From positions 1 through 64,000 of the IMG/VR virus record IMGVR_UViG_3300032298_001311: 64,000 nucleotides of DNA, one strand, 5' to 3'. Position 1 is the stretch's first letter; each line of letters starts with the position of its first letter. Shown in pieces: positions 41,431-49,267 of this stretch. The notes beneath the pieces were generated by a model that saw nothing but the letters and a program-made list of their open reading frames with translations, was not told the DNA's origin and ran no database searches. The stretch is from a virus. A program made the position numbers and the translations under genes.

Positions 41431-41658
41431 TTAATTTTCGATAACTTTTGGAACACATTTAACTTTAACATAATATGGATCGCCTAATTTTGGTGCAAAG
41501 GCAAGTCCCGCTATTCTTGTCTGCCCTTCTATTAAACATGACATCGGGGAGTTTTGATGTTCCCCGATAACAGTCGTCACTTCTGCATTCTCTTGATTAC
41601 AATCTTTTTCCGGAACACTTGTGTGACATATTAGAATAATTGGAATATACTTTATCAA
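41431..41658 (-). CDS. Small Cys-containing hypothetical protein, 75 aa (TTG start)
   Basis: Starts at TTG 41656-41658 with AAGGG 6 nt upstream. The N-terminus IKYIPIILICHTSVPEKDCN is weakly hydrophobic and might be a short export signal. Contains four Cys residues, fitting an oxidised exported protein. It sits in a run of small exported-type genes (41431-43150). Function unknown. Confidence 0.45.
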   Translation of the reverse strand: MIKYIPIILICHTSVPEKDCNQENAEVTTVIGEHQNSPMSCLIEGQTRIAGLAFAPKLGDPYYVKVKCVPKVIEN

Positions 41659-41660
41659 TA

Positions 41661-41840
41661 CTATCCCTTACATACAGTAGCTATCTTAATCTTATGTAAC
41701 TCAGTTCCTTTAGGAAGAGTCTGTTCGATAATTCCGCTCTTGCAAGAAGTCTTATCTAATTGAACTTCCTTATACTGGCATAGATTGTTTCCACCAAGAT
41801 TTAGGCATGTGTATAGGGTAGCTGCGATTAAAGTCTTCAT
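41661..41840 (-). CDS. Small exported Cys-rich protein, 59 aa
   Basis: Starts at ATG 41838-41840 behind GGAGAG. Sequence starts MKTLIAATLYTCLNLGGNNL with Cys at four positions (TCLNL, LCQYKE, TSCKSG, TVCKG). It is related to the next gene, 41907-42080: same MKT(L/F)xxATL start, CLN, Cys spacing and LPKGT/VPNDG segment. The pair looks like a tandem duplication of a small periplasmic-type protein. Confidence 0.5.
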   Translation of the reverse strand: MKTLIAATLYTCLNLGGNNLCQYKEVQLDKTSCKSGIIEQTLPKGTELHKIKIATVCKG

Positions 41841-41906
41841 CTGTCTCTCCTTGTGTGTGTAATAGTATAATATACTATCTCTGTTGACTAAAGCCAAAAG
41901 TATTTA

Positions 41907-42080
41907 TTAAGATTTATGGCACTTAACATGAATTTTAGCGTCTTCAAAAACACCATCATTTGGAACTTTTGCGTCTAATGTTCCAATACTGCAAGCTCTA
42001 CTTTCAATTTGAACTTGTTTTTGTTCGCATGGACCGCTATTCAAACACATTAAAAGTGTAGCCATAACAAAAGTCTTCAT
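41907..42080 (-). CDS. Small exported Cys-rich protein, 57 aa, paralogue of 41661-41840
   Basis: ATG at 42078-42080 with AAGGAG 6 nt upstream. The 57-residue product starts MKTFVMATLLMCLNSGPCEQ and ends DAKIHVKCHKS. The four Cys align with those of its neighbour, which argues both are real and arose by duplication. A late-type AATAAATAC motif lies about 20 nt upstream. Function unknown. Confidence 0.5.
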   Translation of the reverse strand: MKTFVMATLLMCLNSGPCEQKQVQIESRACSIGTLDAKVPNDGVFEDAKIHVKCHKS

Positions 42081-42105
42081 ATAATACTCCTTACAAAGAT
42101 AGTAT

Positions 42106-42273
42106 TTATTCGCTCTTTTGATCAGAGTTTACTGGTAATTTTTCTTCTAATATTTTCTTCACATTGGAGAATTCTCTAAAAGGAAGAAATTTCCCCAATT
42201 TTGAAGACCAAACTTCTTCATCTAAAGCTCGTTCGTATTTCTTTAGAATTTCTTGAAGTTCTTCAATATTCAT
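42106..42273 (-). CDS. Small helical protein, 55 aa
   Basis: ATG at 42271-42273. The 55-residue product starts MNIEELQEILKKYERALDEE and is entirely helical and charged, with WSSKLGKFLPFREFSNVKKI in the middle. It follows 42276-42416 with a 2-nt gap. A coiled-coil or binding partner function is possible; unknown family. Confidence 0.4.
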   Translation of the reverse strand: MNIEELQEILKKYERALDEEVWSSKLGKFLPFREFSNVKKILEEKLPVNSDQKSE

Positions 42274-42275
42274 AG

Positions 42276-42416
42276 TTACATTCCAAATTGTTTCTTAACA
42301 ATTGCAACGGCTACGTCAAATGCTTCTCCGAGCGTGACATCATTTAAACCTTTTGATAAAACTTCACGCATTGCTTCTACAGCAGCAGTTTTAGTTTCTT
42401 CGCTAATCTCAAACAT
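42276..42416 (-). CDS. Small protein, 46 aa
   Basis: ATG at 42414-42416 with GGAGATATAA upstream. The 46-residue product starts MFEISEETKTAAVEAMREVL and is helical throughout, ending FDVAVAIVKKQFGM. It is tightly packed with its neighbours. No family recognised. Confidence 0.4.
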   Translation of the reverse strand: MFEISEETKTAAVEAMREVLSKGLNDVTLGEAFDVAVAIVKKQFGM

Positions 42417-42427
42417 TTATATCTCCA

Positions 42428-42628
42428 TTATTTGCAAGGACGAAAAGCAGTAGAATAAGGACCAGTCTTATATTCACAAACTTTTTGTCTCGGTCTTGTA
42501 CTCTTATAATAGACACCATTGGTGTCTGCGTCAACACCTAATTTGTCTGCGACCTCCACAATAGTTAAACCTGCATTTACAGCATTACATCCTGTTAAGA
42601 ATAAAGATAAAAGAATAACATATCTCAT
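42428..42628 (-). CDS. Putative small lipoprotein, 66 aa
   Basis: The N-terminus MRYVILLSLFLTGCNAVNAG is a lipoprotein signal with lipobox LTGC (Cys14 would be lipidated). The rest contains VEVADKLGVDADTNGVYYKS and two further Cys. Its ATG overlaps the stop of 42625-42957 by 4 nt. Small lipoproteins in phages can act in lysis (Rz1-like) or superinfection exclusion; neither is shown here. Confidence 0.55.
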   Translation of the reverse strand: MRYVILLSLFLTGCNAVNAGLTIVEVADKLGVDADTNGVYYKSTRPRQKVCEYKTGPYSTAFRPCK

Positions 42629-42957
42629 GATCGTGTTCCTCTATATTTTTCTAGGGTAGAATGTAATATATCAATAGAACTATCGTTCATTTTTGTTTTA
42701 TGAGTCTTTGACATTAAACAATACTTGCCTGATCCGTATTGGATGATTATTGTTTCCTGATCATTAAGAGGAGTAAACAGTACTTCTAAAGTTTGTCCAT
42801 CCTTCGTTAATGATTGAAACAAAGTTTGAAATTTATTATCCTCAATATATTTCATAACTTCGTCTTTGTTGTAACATTGAGGGCCAACGCTTGGTTTAGC
42901 GTTGACCATATCGTAGGTTAATAATCCTACTAATAATCCTAAAAGGATTAATCTCAT
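42625..42957 (-). CDS. Exported protein with signal peptide, 110 aa
   Basis: A signal peptide MRLILLGLLVGLLTYDMVNA (cleavage after VNA) is followed by a globular domain with two Cys (GPQCYNKDEVMKYIEDNKFQ; GSGKYCLMSKTHKTK). Probably periplasmic. It lies in a run of three consecutive exported-type genes. No family recognised. Confidence 0.55.
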   Translation of the reverse strand: MRLILLGLLVGLLTYDMVNAKPSVGPQCYNKDEVMKYIEDNKFQTLFQSLTKDGQTLEVLFTPLNDQETIIIQYGSGKYCLMSKTHKTKMNDSSIDILHSTLEKYRGTRS

Positions 42958-42958
42958 A

Positions 42959-43150
42959 TTACTTCTTTACTGGAGCAGGAACAACAGCAGTACCGGCCTT
43001 GTTCTGAATCTCTAGCGGAGGCTTCCATCCTTGGAAGGAAGTTGCCTTCTTTGGAGCAACTGGAGTAGTAACTGTGTGTCCTGGAACGTGAGCTGCTATT
43101 GCTGCGGTACTAAAAAAAACAGCAAATAGAATAGTTGTGATCTTACGCAT
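42959..43150 (-). CDS. Exported small Pro/Ala/Lys-rich protein, 63 aa
   Basis: A signal peptide (MRKITTILFAVFFSTAAIAA) is followed by a short low-complexity chain (TTPVAPKKATSFQGWKPPLE). Ribosome-binding site GGAGAAAC. Probably released to the periplasm. Function unknown; the composition resembles small surface-associated bacterial proteins. Confidence 0.5.
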   Translation of the reverse strand: MRKITTILFAVFFSTAAIAAHVPGHTVTTPVAPKKATSFQGWKPPLEIQNKAGTAVVPAPVKK

Positions 43151-43171
43151 TTTGTTTCTCCATTTAATAAA

Positions 43172-44377
43172 TTACTTATTTTCTTTAAAAAGATAATTGA
43201 ATAGTTCCGGAAGGTAATTTTCTATTGATCTATTTCTAAATTTATCTGATTTTTCAATAAAAGTTTTTGCTCTATTAAATTTATCAGATTTATTATCTTG
43301 TGGTTCTTCTAGCCATTCTATTAATGTATTAAATTGATCAAAATTTGGAAGGTATTCTTCGTCTTTCCAAGTCTCTTTCATATTTTTTAAATTATTAATT
43401 TCAATTTGACGATACTCTAAATCTAGTATGTGACAATTAACATAATCGGGATTTACTGCATTTTGAATATGTATACTTGTAGGTATCTTATATTCTTGTG
43501 TAAGTCTTTTCCAAAAAGAAAAAACCTCATGTATACCTAAAGAATTGAAGATGCTCAATGTGGTGCTTAATGATATACCATGTCTTTGAGGATTTTCTTT
43601 TACAAGTTGGAAATATCTTCTAACATTTTTTTCAACTTTTTCCCATGATACAGGGTATCTTATATAATCGTTTATTTTATTATATCCGTCAATAGATACA
43701 CCAACATGAACATATTTAAAACTCTCCCATAGACTAATCATTTTATCGGACATACCTGTTAGATTTGTTACATAATGTAAACTTATATTATGACTTTTTC
43801 CTTGTTCTATTAGTTTTTGAAGGAATTCCATGTGTTCTTCCATTATTGTAGGTTCGCCACCTATAAACTGTATTCTATTTAAATTAGGAAAAGCATTACA
43901 TAATTCGTCAATTTTTTCTTTTGTTATAGATGACCTTGGATTCTTCATTAGAGATCCAAAAATATATTCATGTTCTTCTTCCCATAGAGTACTAGAATGC
44001 CATGAACATGTCATACATTTACTGTTACATTTTGATCCCAACGACAAGTCTAAAAAATAAATGTCGTTTGGATTTAAAATTTTATTCATAGGAATTTCTG
44101 AATTTGGTAAATGATTATTCCATCCAGTCCTCATAGAAGTATTACTAGCATTTTCGGATATTTTACATCTAGTGCATACTTCTGGCCATTCGCCATTTAT
44201 AAGTTGTTCTCTAAATTCGATTAAACTTTTTTTATTAATACTTTCTAAAATAGAATTATAAGATTCCTCGTCTTTTTTCCAATTAAGAGTCGAACAACAA
44301 GGTTGGGTTTCTCCCATAACATTGATATTAATCGATCCAAAAGCTAATCCGCAATAAATGGGAGTTTTTTTATCCAT
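43172..44377 (-). CDS. Radical SAM protein with extra Cys clusters (twitch/SPASM-like)
   Basis: A 401-residue radical SAM enzyme. The core CxxxCxxC is SKCNSKCMTCSWHS (about 117-130), followed by RIQFIGGEPTIMEEHMEFL (GGEP motif) and VHVGVSIDGYNK. Additional Cys before the core (PCCSTLNW, CTRCKISE) suggest an auxiliary Fe-S cluster. Such proteins modify peptides or sugars by radical chemistry. A TATAAATAC motif precedes it. The IscA-like carrier at 27166-27492 could help cluster supply. The substrate is unknown; relatives are frequent in large aquatic phages. Confidence 0.85.
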   Translation of the reverse strand: MDKKTPIYCGLAFGSININVMGETQPCCSTLNWKKDEESYNSILESINKKSLIEFREQLINGEWPEVCTRCKISENASNTSMRTGWNNHLPNSEIPMNKILNPNDIYFLDLSLGSKCNSKCMTCSWHSSTLWEEEHEYIFGSLMKNPRSSITKEKIDELCNAFPNLNRIQFIGGEPTIMEEHMEFLQKLIEQGKSHNISLHYVTNLTGMSDKMISLWESFKYVHVGVSIDGYNKINDYIRYPVSWEKVEKNVRRYFQLVKENPQRHGISLSTTLSIFNSLGIHEVFSFWKRLTQEYKIPTSIHIQNAVNPDYVNCHILDLEYRQIEINNLKNMKETWKDEEYLPNFDQFNTLIEWLEEPQDNKSDKFNRAKTFIEKSDKFRNRSIENYLPELFNYLFKENK

Positions 44378-44380
44378 GGA

Positions 44381-44390
44381 GTATTTATAT
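44381..44390 (-). promoter_or_regulatory. Late-type promoter motif overlapping a tRNA 3' end
   Basis: Minus strand ATATAAATAC directly after the CCA of tRNA-Ser, and a few bases before the radical SAM start at 44375-44377. The resulting leader would be very short. Confidence 0.45.
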
Positions 44391-44479
44391 GGCGGAAGAG
44401 GTGAGATTCGAACTCACGGTAGGCTTGCACCTACGGCGGTTTTCAAGACCGCTGCCTTAAACCACTCGGCCACCCTTCC
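44390..44479 (-). tRNA. tRNA-Ser (UGA)
   Basis: A class II tRNA with a long variable arm. Acceptor GGAAGGG/CTCTTCC, anticodon arm GCGGT-CTTGAAA-ACCGC, T-loop TTCGAAT, discriminator G, encoded CCA. Confidence 0.92.
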
Positions 44480-44480
44480 G

Positions 44481-44909
44481 TTAAGTGTATTCATAGTTTA
44501 CACTATCTTCGTTTACTCTCAATATTTTAGCACCATTGTCGGTATGAAATCTACTAGCAGTAAATGTTTGAGGACTAAGAGTTATAAAACGATTAATTTC
44601 TGGTTTCTGTTCTTTTATATAGTCTTTTGCTTTAAAGAGCAGCCTTCTTCCTGATCCTGGCTTATAACTCCAAATGGTATAAAAAATTGCCATAGTCGGA
44701 TTATCAGAAGATATTAAATCTTCTATACTAGAAGGTATATGATCTTGATAGCTAACACAAACTACAGCAGCAGGATCGTTATTGTCTAGAAGGACTATTA
44801 TTTCTTTATTACCAATAATTCGTTCAAGAGCATATATGTCTTTACGTACAGGATCATCTTTTATTAAGTTTAATAATGGATCTCTTATATCATTAATTAT
44901 ATGTAGCAT
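44481..44909 (-). CDS. GNAT-family acetyltransferase-like protein
   Basis: A 142-residue protein. IWSYKPGSGRRLLFKAKDYI matches GNAT motif A (the R/Q-x-x-G-x-G/A acetyl-CoA loop, here PGSGRR). ASRFHTDNGAKILRVNEDSV then NYEY matches the C-terminal GNAT block. It begins MLHIINDIRDPLLNLIKDDP. It lies one base after tRNA-Ser and one base before the Gly/Tyr-rich gene. The substrate is unknown. Confidence 0.6.
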   Translation of the reverse strand: MLHIINDIRDPLLNLIKDDPVRKDIYALERIIGNKEIIVLLDNNDPAAVVCVSYQDHIPSSIEDLISSDNPTMAIFYTIWSYKPGSGRRLLFKAKDYIKEQKPEINRFITLSPQTFTASRFHTDNGAKILRVNEDSVNYEYT

Positions 44910-45191
44910 TTACCAACCGTAATATCCGTACCCGTAAGCTGGCCCATAATATCCACCGTAAGGATAATAATAAACTGGAGGAGCATAATAATATTGTGGT
45001 GCATAATAATATTGTTGTGAAGCTATAGCACCTCCGATTATTGCGCCTGCAATTGCAGCACCAGCCATTGCACCACCGTATCCATATCCTCCGTAATACC
45101 CGCCGTACCCATAACGATACCAAGCATTAGCTGGTGCAATAGATGCTACAGTTATTCCGATTATAGTTATAAAAGCAAGAAGTTTTTTCAT
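44910..45191 (-). CDS. Exported Gly/Tyr-rich glycine-zipper protein, 93 aa
   Basis: A signal peptide (MKKLLAFITIIGITVASIAP, cleaved after ANA) precedes an extreme Tyr/Gly chain (YRYGYGGYYGGYGYGG). A glycine zipper AMAGAAIAGAIIGGAIAS could insert in a membrane, and PQYYYAPPVYYYPYGG repeats follow. Strong AGGAG site. Similar envelope proteins occur in Rhizobiales, so host origin or mimicry is plausible. Function unknown. Confidence 0.6.
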   Translation of the reverse strand: MKKLLAFITIIGITVASIAPANAWYRYGYGGYYGGYGYGGAMAGAAIAGAIIGGAIASQQYYYAPQYYYAPPVYYYPYGGYYGPAYGYGYYGW

Positions 45192-45221
45192 TGTGTTCTC
45201 CTTCTTGCTTATTTAACAGTA

Positions 45222-45719
45222 TTATTCTTCCTTTGGAATTAAACTTTCTAACGGGGTTGGTGTAAAGTTTAACATCTCTACACAACAGTTTATATAACTC
45301 GACTCCGGTACTGAATTTTTATGGACATGTCCGTGTAAGTTATACTTTGTCTTATACAATGACGAAGTATGAACAGGAACATGCGTCAGTAGACAGTTAT
45401 ATTCCGGAAACATTCTCCACATCATAATTTTCTGGAAATTCTTATGTAAGTTTTCACACTTGCCATTATCATGATTTCCAAGGATCAAACGCTTGCGTCC
45501 TTTTAGGCGATTAAGTACTTCGTGACCTTTCCCAAAATAAACATCACCAAGATGATATACGATATCTCCATCGGAGACAACTCGATTCCAGTTTTCAACC
45601 ATTGTTTCATTCATATGCTCCACTGATTCAAACAGACGGAGGAATTCTCCGTCTGTGGTTTTGAATTTAAGGATATTCGTATGACCAAAGTGCGTATCCG
45701 AAATTACAAAGATGGTCAT
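45222..45719 (-). CDS. Calcineurin-like metallophosphoesterase
   Basis: A 165-residue YfcE/MJ0936-like phosphoesterase with all metal motifs in order: ISDTHFGH (DxH), YHLGDVYFG (GD), LILGNHDN (GNHD), LTHVPVH (TH) and HGHVHKN (GHxH). The start overlaps the ftsH stop by one base, so it is translated with ftsH. Possible substrates are nucleotides or phosphodiesters; not determinable here. Related small phosphoesterases are common in large phages. Confidence 0.88.
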   Translation of the reverse strand: MTIFVISDTHFGHTNILKFKTTDGEFLRLFESVEHMNETMVENWNRVVSDGDIVYHLGDVYFGKGHEVLNRLKGRKRLILGNHDNGKCENLHKNFQKIMMWRMFPEYNCLLTHVPVHTSSLYKTKYNLHGHVHKNSVPESSYINCCVEMLNFTPTPLESLIPKEE

Positions 45720-47536
45720 TACGACTCCCTAATTGGTTCCTTTCCATCTAGCAGATCGATTATTTCTTGTCCGCTCAATGTCTCATATAGTATAAGGCCT
45801 TGTGCAAGTTTGTCAAGTTGATCACGCTTCTCTATTAGGATTTGTTTTGCCGTTTCATATCCTTCTTGAATAAAACGACGGACTTCGTTATCGATTACCT
45901 TTTGGGTTTCTTGTGATATATGTTGTTCACGACCCATTGAATAACCGAGGAACTGTTCCTGCTGTGGCTCACTATAAGCAACTGTTCCAAGTTTATCACT
46001 AAAGCCTAATTGGGTAACCATAGCACGAGCAATTCGAGTAGCCTGTTGGATATCACCAGCAGCACCTGAACTTACCTTATCGTGTCCAAAAATTAATTCT
46101 TCAGCAACACGACCTCCCATTGCCATTGCCAACATTGCAATCAACTGTTCGTAGGTTTGACTAATCTCGTCACGTTCCGGAAGTGATTGCACCATACCTA
46201 AAGCACGACCTCTCGGTATGATTGTAGCTTTATGGATCGGTGTAGATCCTGGCATATTAAGACTTACAAGAGCATGTCCTCCTTCGTGATAAGCAGTCAT
46301 CTTTTTCTCATCATCGGTCATTAATAATGTGCGACGCTCTGCTCCCATAAGAATTTTATCACGGGCATCTTCAAATTCCTGTTTAGTAACAATTCTCTTA
46401 CTGCGACGAGCAGCAAGTAGAGCCGCCTCGTTAACAAGATTCATTAAGTCAGCACCACTAAATCCGGGTGTGCCACGAGCAACTACTTTAAGATCAACAT
46501 CTGGAGCAAGTGGAACTTTACGTGCGTGAACTTTAAGTATTTTTTCACGTCCTGTAATATCTGGATTACCTACAGTAATCTGACGATCAAATCTTCCTGG
46601 ACGAAGTAATGCAGGATCGAGAACATCAACTCTGTTAGTTGCTGCTATGATAATAATACCTTCGTTAGGTTCAAAGCCGTCCATTTCAACAAGTAAAGCA
46701 TTAAGTGTTTGTTCACGCTCATCGTTACCACCGCCTAATCCGGCACCACGATGTCTACCAACAGCATCAACTTCGTCAACAAACACAATACATGGAGCAT
46801 TTTTCTTTGCTTGTTCAAACATGTCACGAACACGACTTGCACCAACACCAACAAACATCTCAACAAAGTCTGAACCAGAAATGCTAAAAAACGGGACTCC
46901 TGCTTCACCTGCTACTGCTTTAGCAAGTAGAGTTTTACCAGTACCTGGTGGTCCAACTAATAGAACACCTCTTGGAATTTTACCACCAACAAGTTCAAAC
47001 TTGTTAGGATTCTTAAGAAAATCTACAACCTCTTGTAGGTCTTCCTTTGCTTCGTCAACACCTGCAACATCTTCAAATGTCACTGTGCCTTGCGATTCCA
47101 TAAGTTTGGCTTTTGATTTACCAAATCCCATAGCACCGCCCATGCCACCTCCTCCTCGCATACCCCTTGCTAACCAATACCATACAAGTATGAATACAAT
47201 TAAAGGTAGCAAATTTGCAGCTAATAGAGATGTCCAAGTTTCACCACCTACTGGTTTAACTGTAATTTGTACTTTTTTATCCTGTAGTTTTGTAATAAGT
47301 GTTGGGTCATTTGGGACATATGTTTGAAAAGTTCTGTTATCACTAAAATGACCCTGAACATCACTTCCACTAATCAAAACATCGTGGACACGACCTTCAC
47401 TGATTTGAACAAGAAAATCGCTAAAATTGATTTCTCTTGTACTAGGCTTACTCTCTTGATTTTGCCACATAGCAAACAGAATACCTGCCACTACAGAAAA
47501 AACAATCCAAGGTATATACTTCTTAAGGTTTTTCAT
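45719..47536 (-). CDS. ftsH: FtsH membrane AAA+ zinc metalloprotease
   Basis: A full-length 605-residue FtsH. Two membrane segments ([17 protein letters not shown] and [15 protein letters not shown], residues 8-24 and 109-123) flank a periplasmic domain. The AAA module has Walker A GPPGTGKT (195-202), Walker B VFVDEVD (251-257) and arginine fingers in [10 protein letters not shown]. The protease motif is HEGGH (417-421). It degrades membrane and some soluble proteins. Phage ftsH is known from marine phages, where photosystem turnover is proposed; here the target could be host membrane proteins such as the methane monooxygenase. A BI-1/YccA-like FtsH modulator is at 51515-52204. Confidence 0.96.
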   Translation of the reverse strand: MKNLKKYIPWIVFSVVAGILFAMWQNQESKPSTREINFSDFLVQISEGRVHDVLISGSDVQGHFSDNRTFQTYVPNDPTLITKLQDKKVQITVKPVGGETWTSLLAANLLPLIVFILVWYWLARGMRGGGGMGGAMGFGKSKAKLMESQGTVTFEDVAGVDEAKEDLQEVVDFLKNPNKFELVGGKIPRGVLLVGPPGTGKTLLAKAVAGEAGVPFFSISGSDFVEMFVGVGASRVRDMFEQAKKNAPCIVFVDEVDAVGRHRGAGLGGGNDEREQTLNALLVEMDGFEPNEGIIIIAATNRVDVLDPALLRPGRFDRQITVGNPDITGREKILKVHARKVPLAPDVDLKVVARGTPGFSGADLMNLVNEAALLAARRSKRIVTKQEFEDARDKILMGAERRTLLMTDDEKKMTAYHEGGHALVSLNMPGSTPIHKATIIPRGRALGMVQSLPERDEISQTYEQLIAMLAMAMGGRVAEELIFGHDKVSSGAAGDIQQATRIARAMVTQLGFSDKLGTVAYSEPQQEQFLGYSMGREQHISQETQKVIDNEVRRFIQEGYETAKQILIEKRDQLDKLAQGLILYETLSGQEIIDLLDGKEPIRES

Positions 47537-47586
47537 GATATATTCCTAATAGTTATATTTTTACTTATCTGCATATTTTATATAAT

Positions 47587-48309
47587 TTATCTTGTAATAA
47601 GACAGTGGGCGATTATTCTCTCGTCCGATCTTAAGACAGTTTCATATATATTATTTTTTTTAATAGTTAATCCATATATCTTATCTTCTGGAGTTATATT
47701 GCTAAAAAAGAATATTTTAATTTTTTTAATAGATGATTGTATTTTGTTGAAGGTTAAATGTTCACTTAGGTATACCAAGTTAATATAGTTGGCAAAATAT
47801 AATATTCTAACTCCATTAAAATATGCCTCTGGGCTAAACAACAAATCTTTATAGTCTTCTTTATTTTGTATATCTATATATTTTTTCTTTATTTCTTTAT
47901 GTTCTGAAGAAAATGTAATACTTGTATTTTCAAAAACAGTTGAATTCTGTAATGGAGTATCTCTAATTAAAATATTAGAGTTAAGGTCCTTTTTTACAAA
48001 TATTGTATCAACAATGGCATTTGCTGTGTTTCCTGTACAACAAATAGCATGTTTAGATCTATAAATTTGATTATTAAATTTATAAATTTTGCTTATAATT
48101 TCAGCATTATCGAATTCTTTAAAAGAGTCTTGTCCTTCACCGAAGTCTATTTCGAGAGCAAATACACTTGCATATAGTCTTTGATTTTGTTCATTTATAG
48201 TGGAAATCTTCTTTAAGAAAGCCCAATGATTCTCAGCTAATGTTTTAGATAACCATACAGGATCTAATCCATTATAATTTAAATGAGGCATTCCTATTTC
48301 AAAATTCAT
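47587..48309 (-). CDS. LnmK/Pnap_2097-like biosynthetic protein (tentative)
   Basis: A 240-residue protein. The N-terminus GMPHLNYNGLDPVWLSKTLA then ENHWAFL resembles the GMPxL...GLSExWLxKxxGxxHW start of LnmK-like hot-dog-fold acyltransferase/decarboxylases of polyketide pathways. RLYASVFALEIDFGE may be the ASF-type strand. The C-terminal half is not recognised. If right, the protein would handle an acyl-thioester, which could relate to the ANL ligase at 10253-11716. No carrier protein is seen in the window. This call is from memory of the motif only. Confidence 0.4.
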   Translation of the reverse strand: MNFEIGMPHLNYNGLDPVWLSKTLAENHWAFLKKISTINEQNQRLYASVFALEIDFGEGQDSFKEFDNAEIISKIYKFNNQIYRSKHAICCTGNTANAIVDTIFVKKDLNSNILIRDTPLQNSTVFENTSITFSSEHKEIKKKYIDIQNKEDYKDLLFSPEAYFNGVRILYFANYINLVYLSEHLTFNKIQSSIKKIKIFFFSNITPEDKIYGLTIKKNNIYETVLRSDERIIAHCLITR

Positions 48310-48322
48310 ACTTAAATCCCTT

Positions 48323-48397
48323 TGGTGCTAATGGTAGGAATTGAACCTACTTTAAAGACCTTATGAGAGTCCCTCGATGCCATACCGACCCACTAGC
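48323..48397 (-). tRNA. tRNA-Met (CAU), possibly Ile2
   Basis: Acceptor GCTAGTG/CATTAGC, anticodon arm GGACT-CTCATAA-GGTCT with two G-U pairs, T-loop TTCAATT, encoded CCA. A CAU anticodon can be Met or lysidine-modified Ile; the sequence does not settle which. Confidence 0.85.
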
Positions 48398-48398
48398 A

Positions 48399-48545
48399 TT
48401 ACGTAACCTTTTCTATCTGATAGATATCAATAAATCCTTTTTGAGTATTTGCGTATTCAGTTGCTTTAATAAGATCATCAAACCAAACTTTGTATTCGTT
48501 ACCTTGATATTTTCCGTAAACTATATAACCTTCTCTCGGTTCCAT
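48399..48545 (-). CDS. Small hypothetical protein, 48 aa
   Basis: Begins at ATG 48543-48545 (MEPREGYIVYGKYQGNEYKV), preceded by AAGGTG. A longer frame would run through tRNA-Asp and is rejected. The product is short and beta-rich, ending in FIDIYQIEKVT. It lies between tRNA-Met and tRNA-Asp. Function unknown. Confidence 0.45.
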   Translation of the reverse strand: MEPREGYIVYGKYQGNEYKVWFDDLIKATEYANTQKGFIDIYQIEKVT

Positions 48546-48563
48546 AACACACCTTATAATAAT

Positions 48564-48640
48564 TGGCGACCTGGATGGGGCTCGAACCCACAACTTCCGC
48601 CGTGACAGGGCGGTGCTCTAACCAATTGAACTACCAGGCC
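48564..48640 (-). tRNA. tRNA-Asp (GUC)
   Basis: Acceptor GGCCTGG/CCAGGTC, anticodon arm CCGCC-CTGTCAC-GGCGG, T-loop TTCGAGC, discriminator G, encoded CCA. Confidence 0.93.
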
Positions 48641-48645
48641 ATAAG

Positions 48646-48721
48646 TGGCTCTCCGACCAGGACTCGAACCTGGGACCCAGCGATTAACAGTCGCTTGCTC
48701 TACCGGCTGAGCTATCGGGAA
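48646..48721 (-). tRNA. tRNA-Asn (GUU)
   Basis: Acceptor TTCCCGA/TCGGAGA has one C-A mismatch at pair 3 and a G-U at pair 2. Anticodon arm AGCGA-CTGTTAA-TCGCT, T-loop TTCGAGT, encoded CCA. Otherwise canonical. Confidence 0.88.
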
Positions 48722-48736
48722 ATAACTTACAAACTT

Positions 48737-48764
48737 ATATTAACATCTATTAGTGTGTAGTCAA
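48737..48764 (-). promoter_or_regulatory. Sigma70-like promoter for the Asn-Asp-Met tRNA cluster
   Basis: Minus strand TTGACT, 16 nt, TAATAT, ending 15 nt before the tRNA-Asn 5' end and overlapping the end of the APS-kinase-like gene. Confidence 0.45.
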
Positions 48765-49178
48765 CCTATTGATTACCATACTTACCCATTTGTCAGTATC
48801 ATAATCTGTTACTCTAATATCGTAGTTTATAGGAGGTTCAAATAATGTATTAGTATCATTAAATCTTCCTTGTTTTATAGTGTCTATCCATATAGTGATA
48901 TCGGCATTAAAAATTTTACGATATTCTTCTAAAGGACACACATAATCACAAACAGCTATAATTTTATTTTCTTTACAAATATTTGCCTTTTCAGACATTC
49001 TTTCTGTTTGTCGTAGTCTTCCCTCCCGAGAAAAATCCCAATCATTATACATTTTACGAATATCGTCACCATTATACCAAGAAAATGACTTACCCTCATT
49101 ACTTAATCTATCTATTAATTTATGAGCAAATGTAGTTTTACCTGCACCAGGTAATCCCATTATTAGTATTTTATACAT
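48750..49178 (-). CDS. Adenylylsulfate (APS) kinase-like P-loop kinase
   Basis: A 142-residue CysC-like kinase. P-loop GLPGAGKTTFAHKLID; YNGDDIRKMYNDWDFSREGR is the D-G-D-x-x-R and DLGFS-type signature, followed by RQTERMSEKANI and VCDYVCPLEEYRKIF (the FISPxxxxR-like strand). APS kinase makes PAPS, the sulfate donor. A sulfotransferase-like gene lies 1.6 kb away at 50756-51397, so a sulfation pathway is possible. It is slightly shorter than cellular CysC (about 200), so another kinase specificity is possible. Confidence 0.65.
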   Translation of the reverse strand: MYKILIMGLPGAGKTTFAHKLIDRLSNEGKSFSWYNGDDIRKMYNDWDFSREGRLRQTERMSEKANICKENKIIAVCDYVCPLEEYRKIFNADITIWIDTIKQGRFNDTNTLFEPPINYDIRVTDYDTDKWVSMVINRLTTH

Positions 49179-49190
49179 AGATTATTTATT

Positions 49191-49267
49191 TGGAGCACCT
49201 GGTAAGATTTGAACTCACAACCTACGGTTTCGAAGACCGCCGCTCCATCCAGTTGAGCTATAGATGC
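49191..49267 (-). tRNA. tRNA-Arg (UCG)
   Basis: Acceptor GCATCTA/CAGGTGC (last pair A-C), anticodon arm GCGGT-CTTCGAA-ACCGT, T-loop TTCAAAT, discriminator T, encoded CCA. Its 5' end overlaps the 3' end of the SGNH gene 49258-49821 by 10 nt. Confidence 0.87.

Noticed and set aside
46647-47327. Long plus-strand frame (226 codons) opposite ftsH
   Set aside because: It is antisense to a highly conserved ftsH and its translation has no recognisable motif; an artefact of codon structure.
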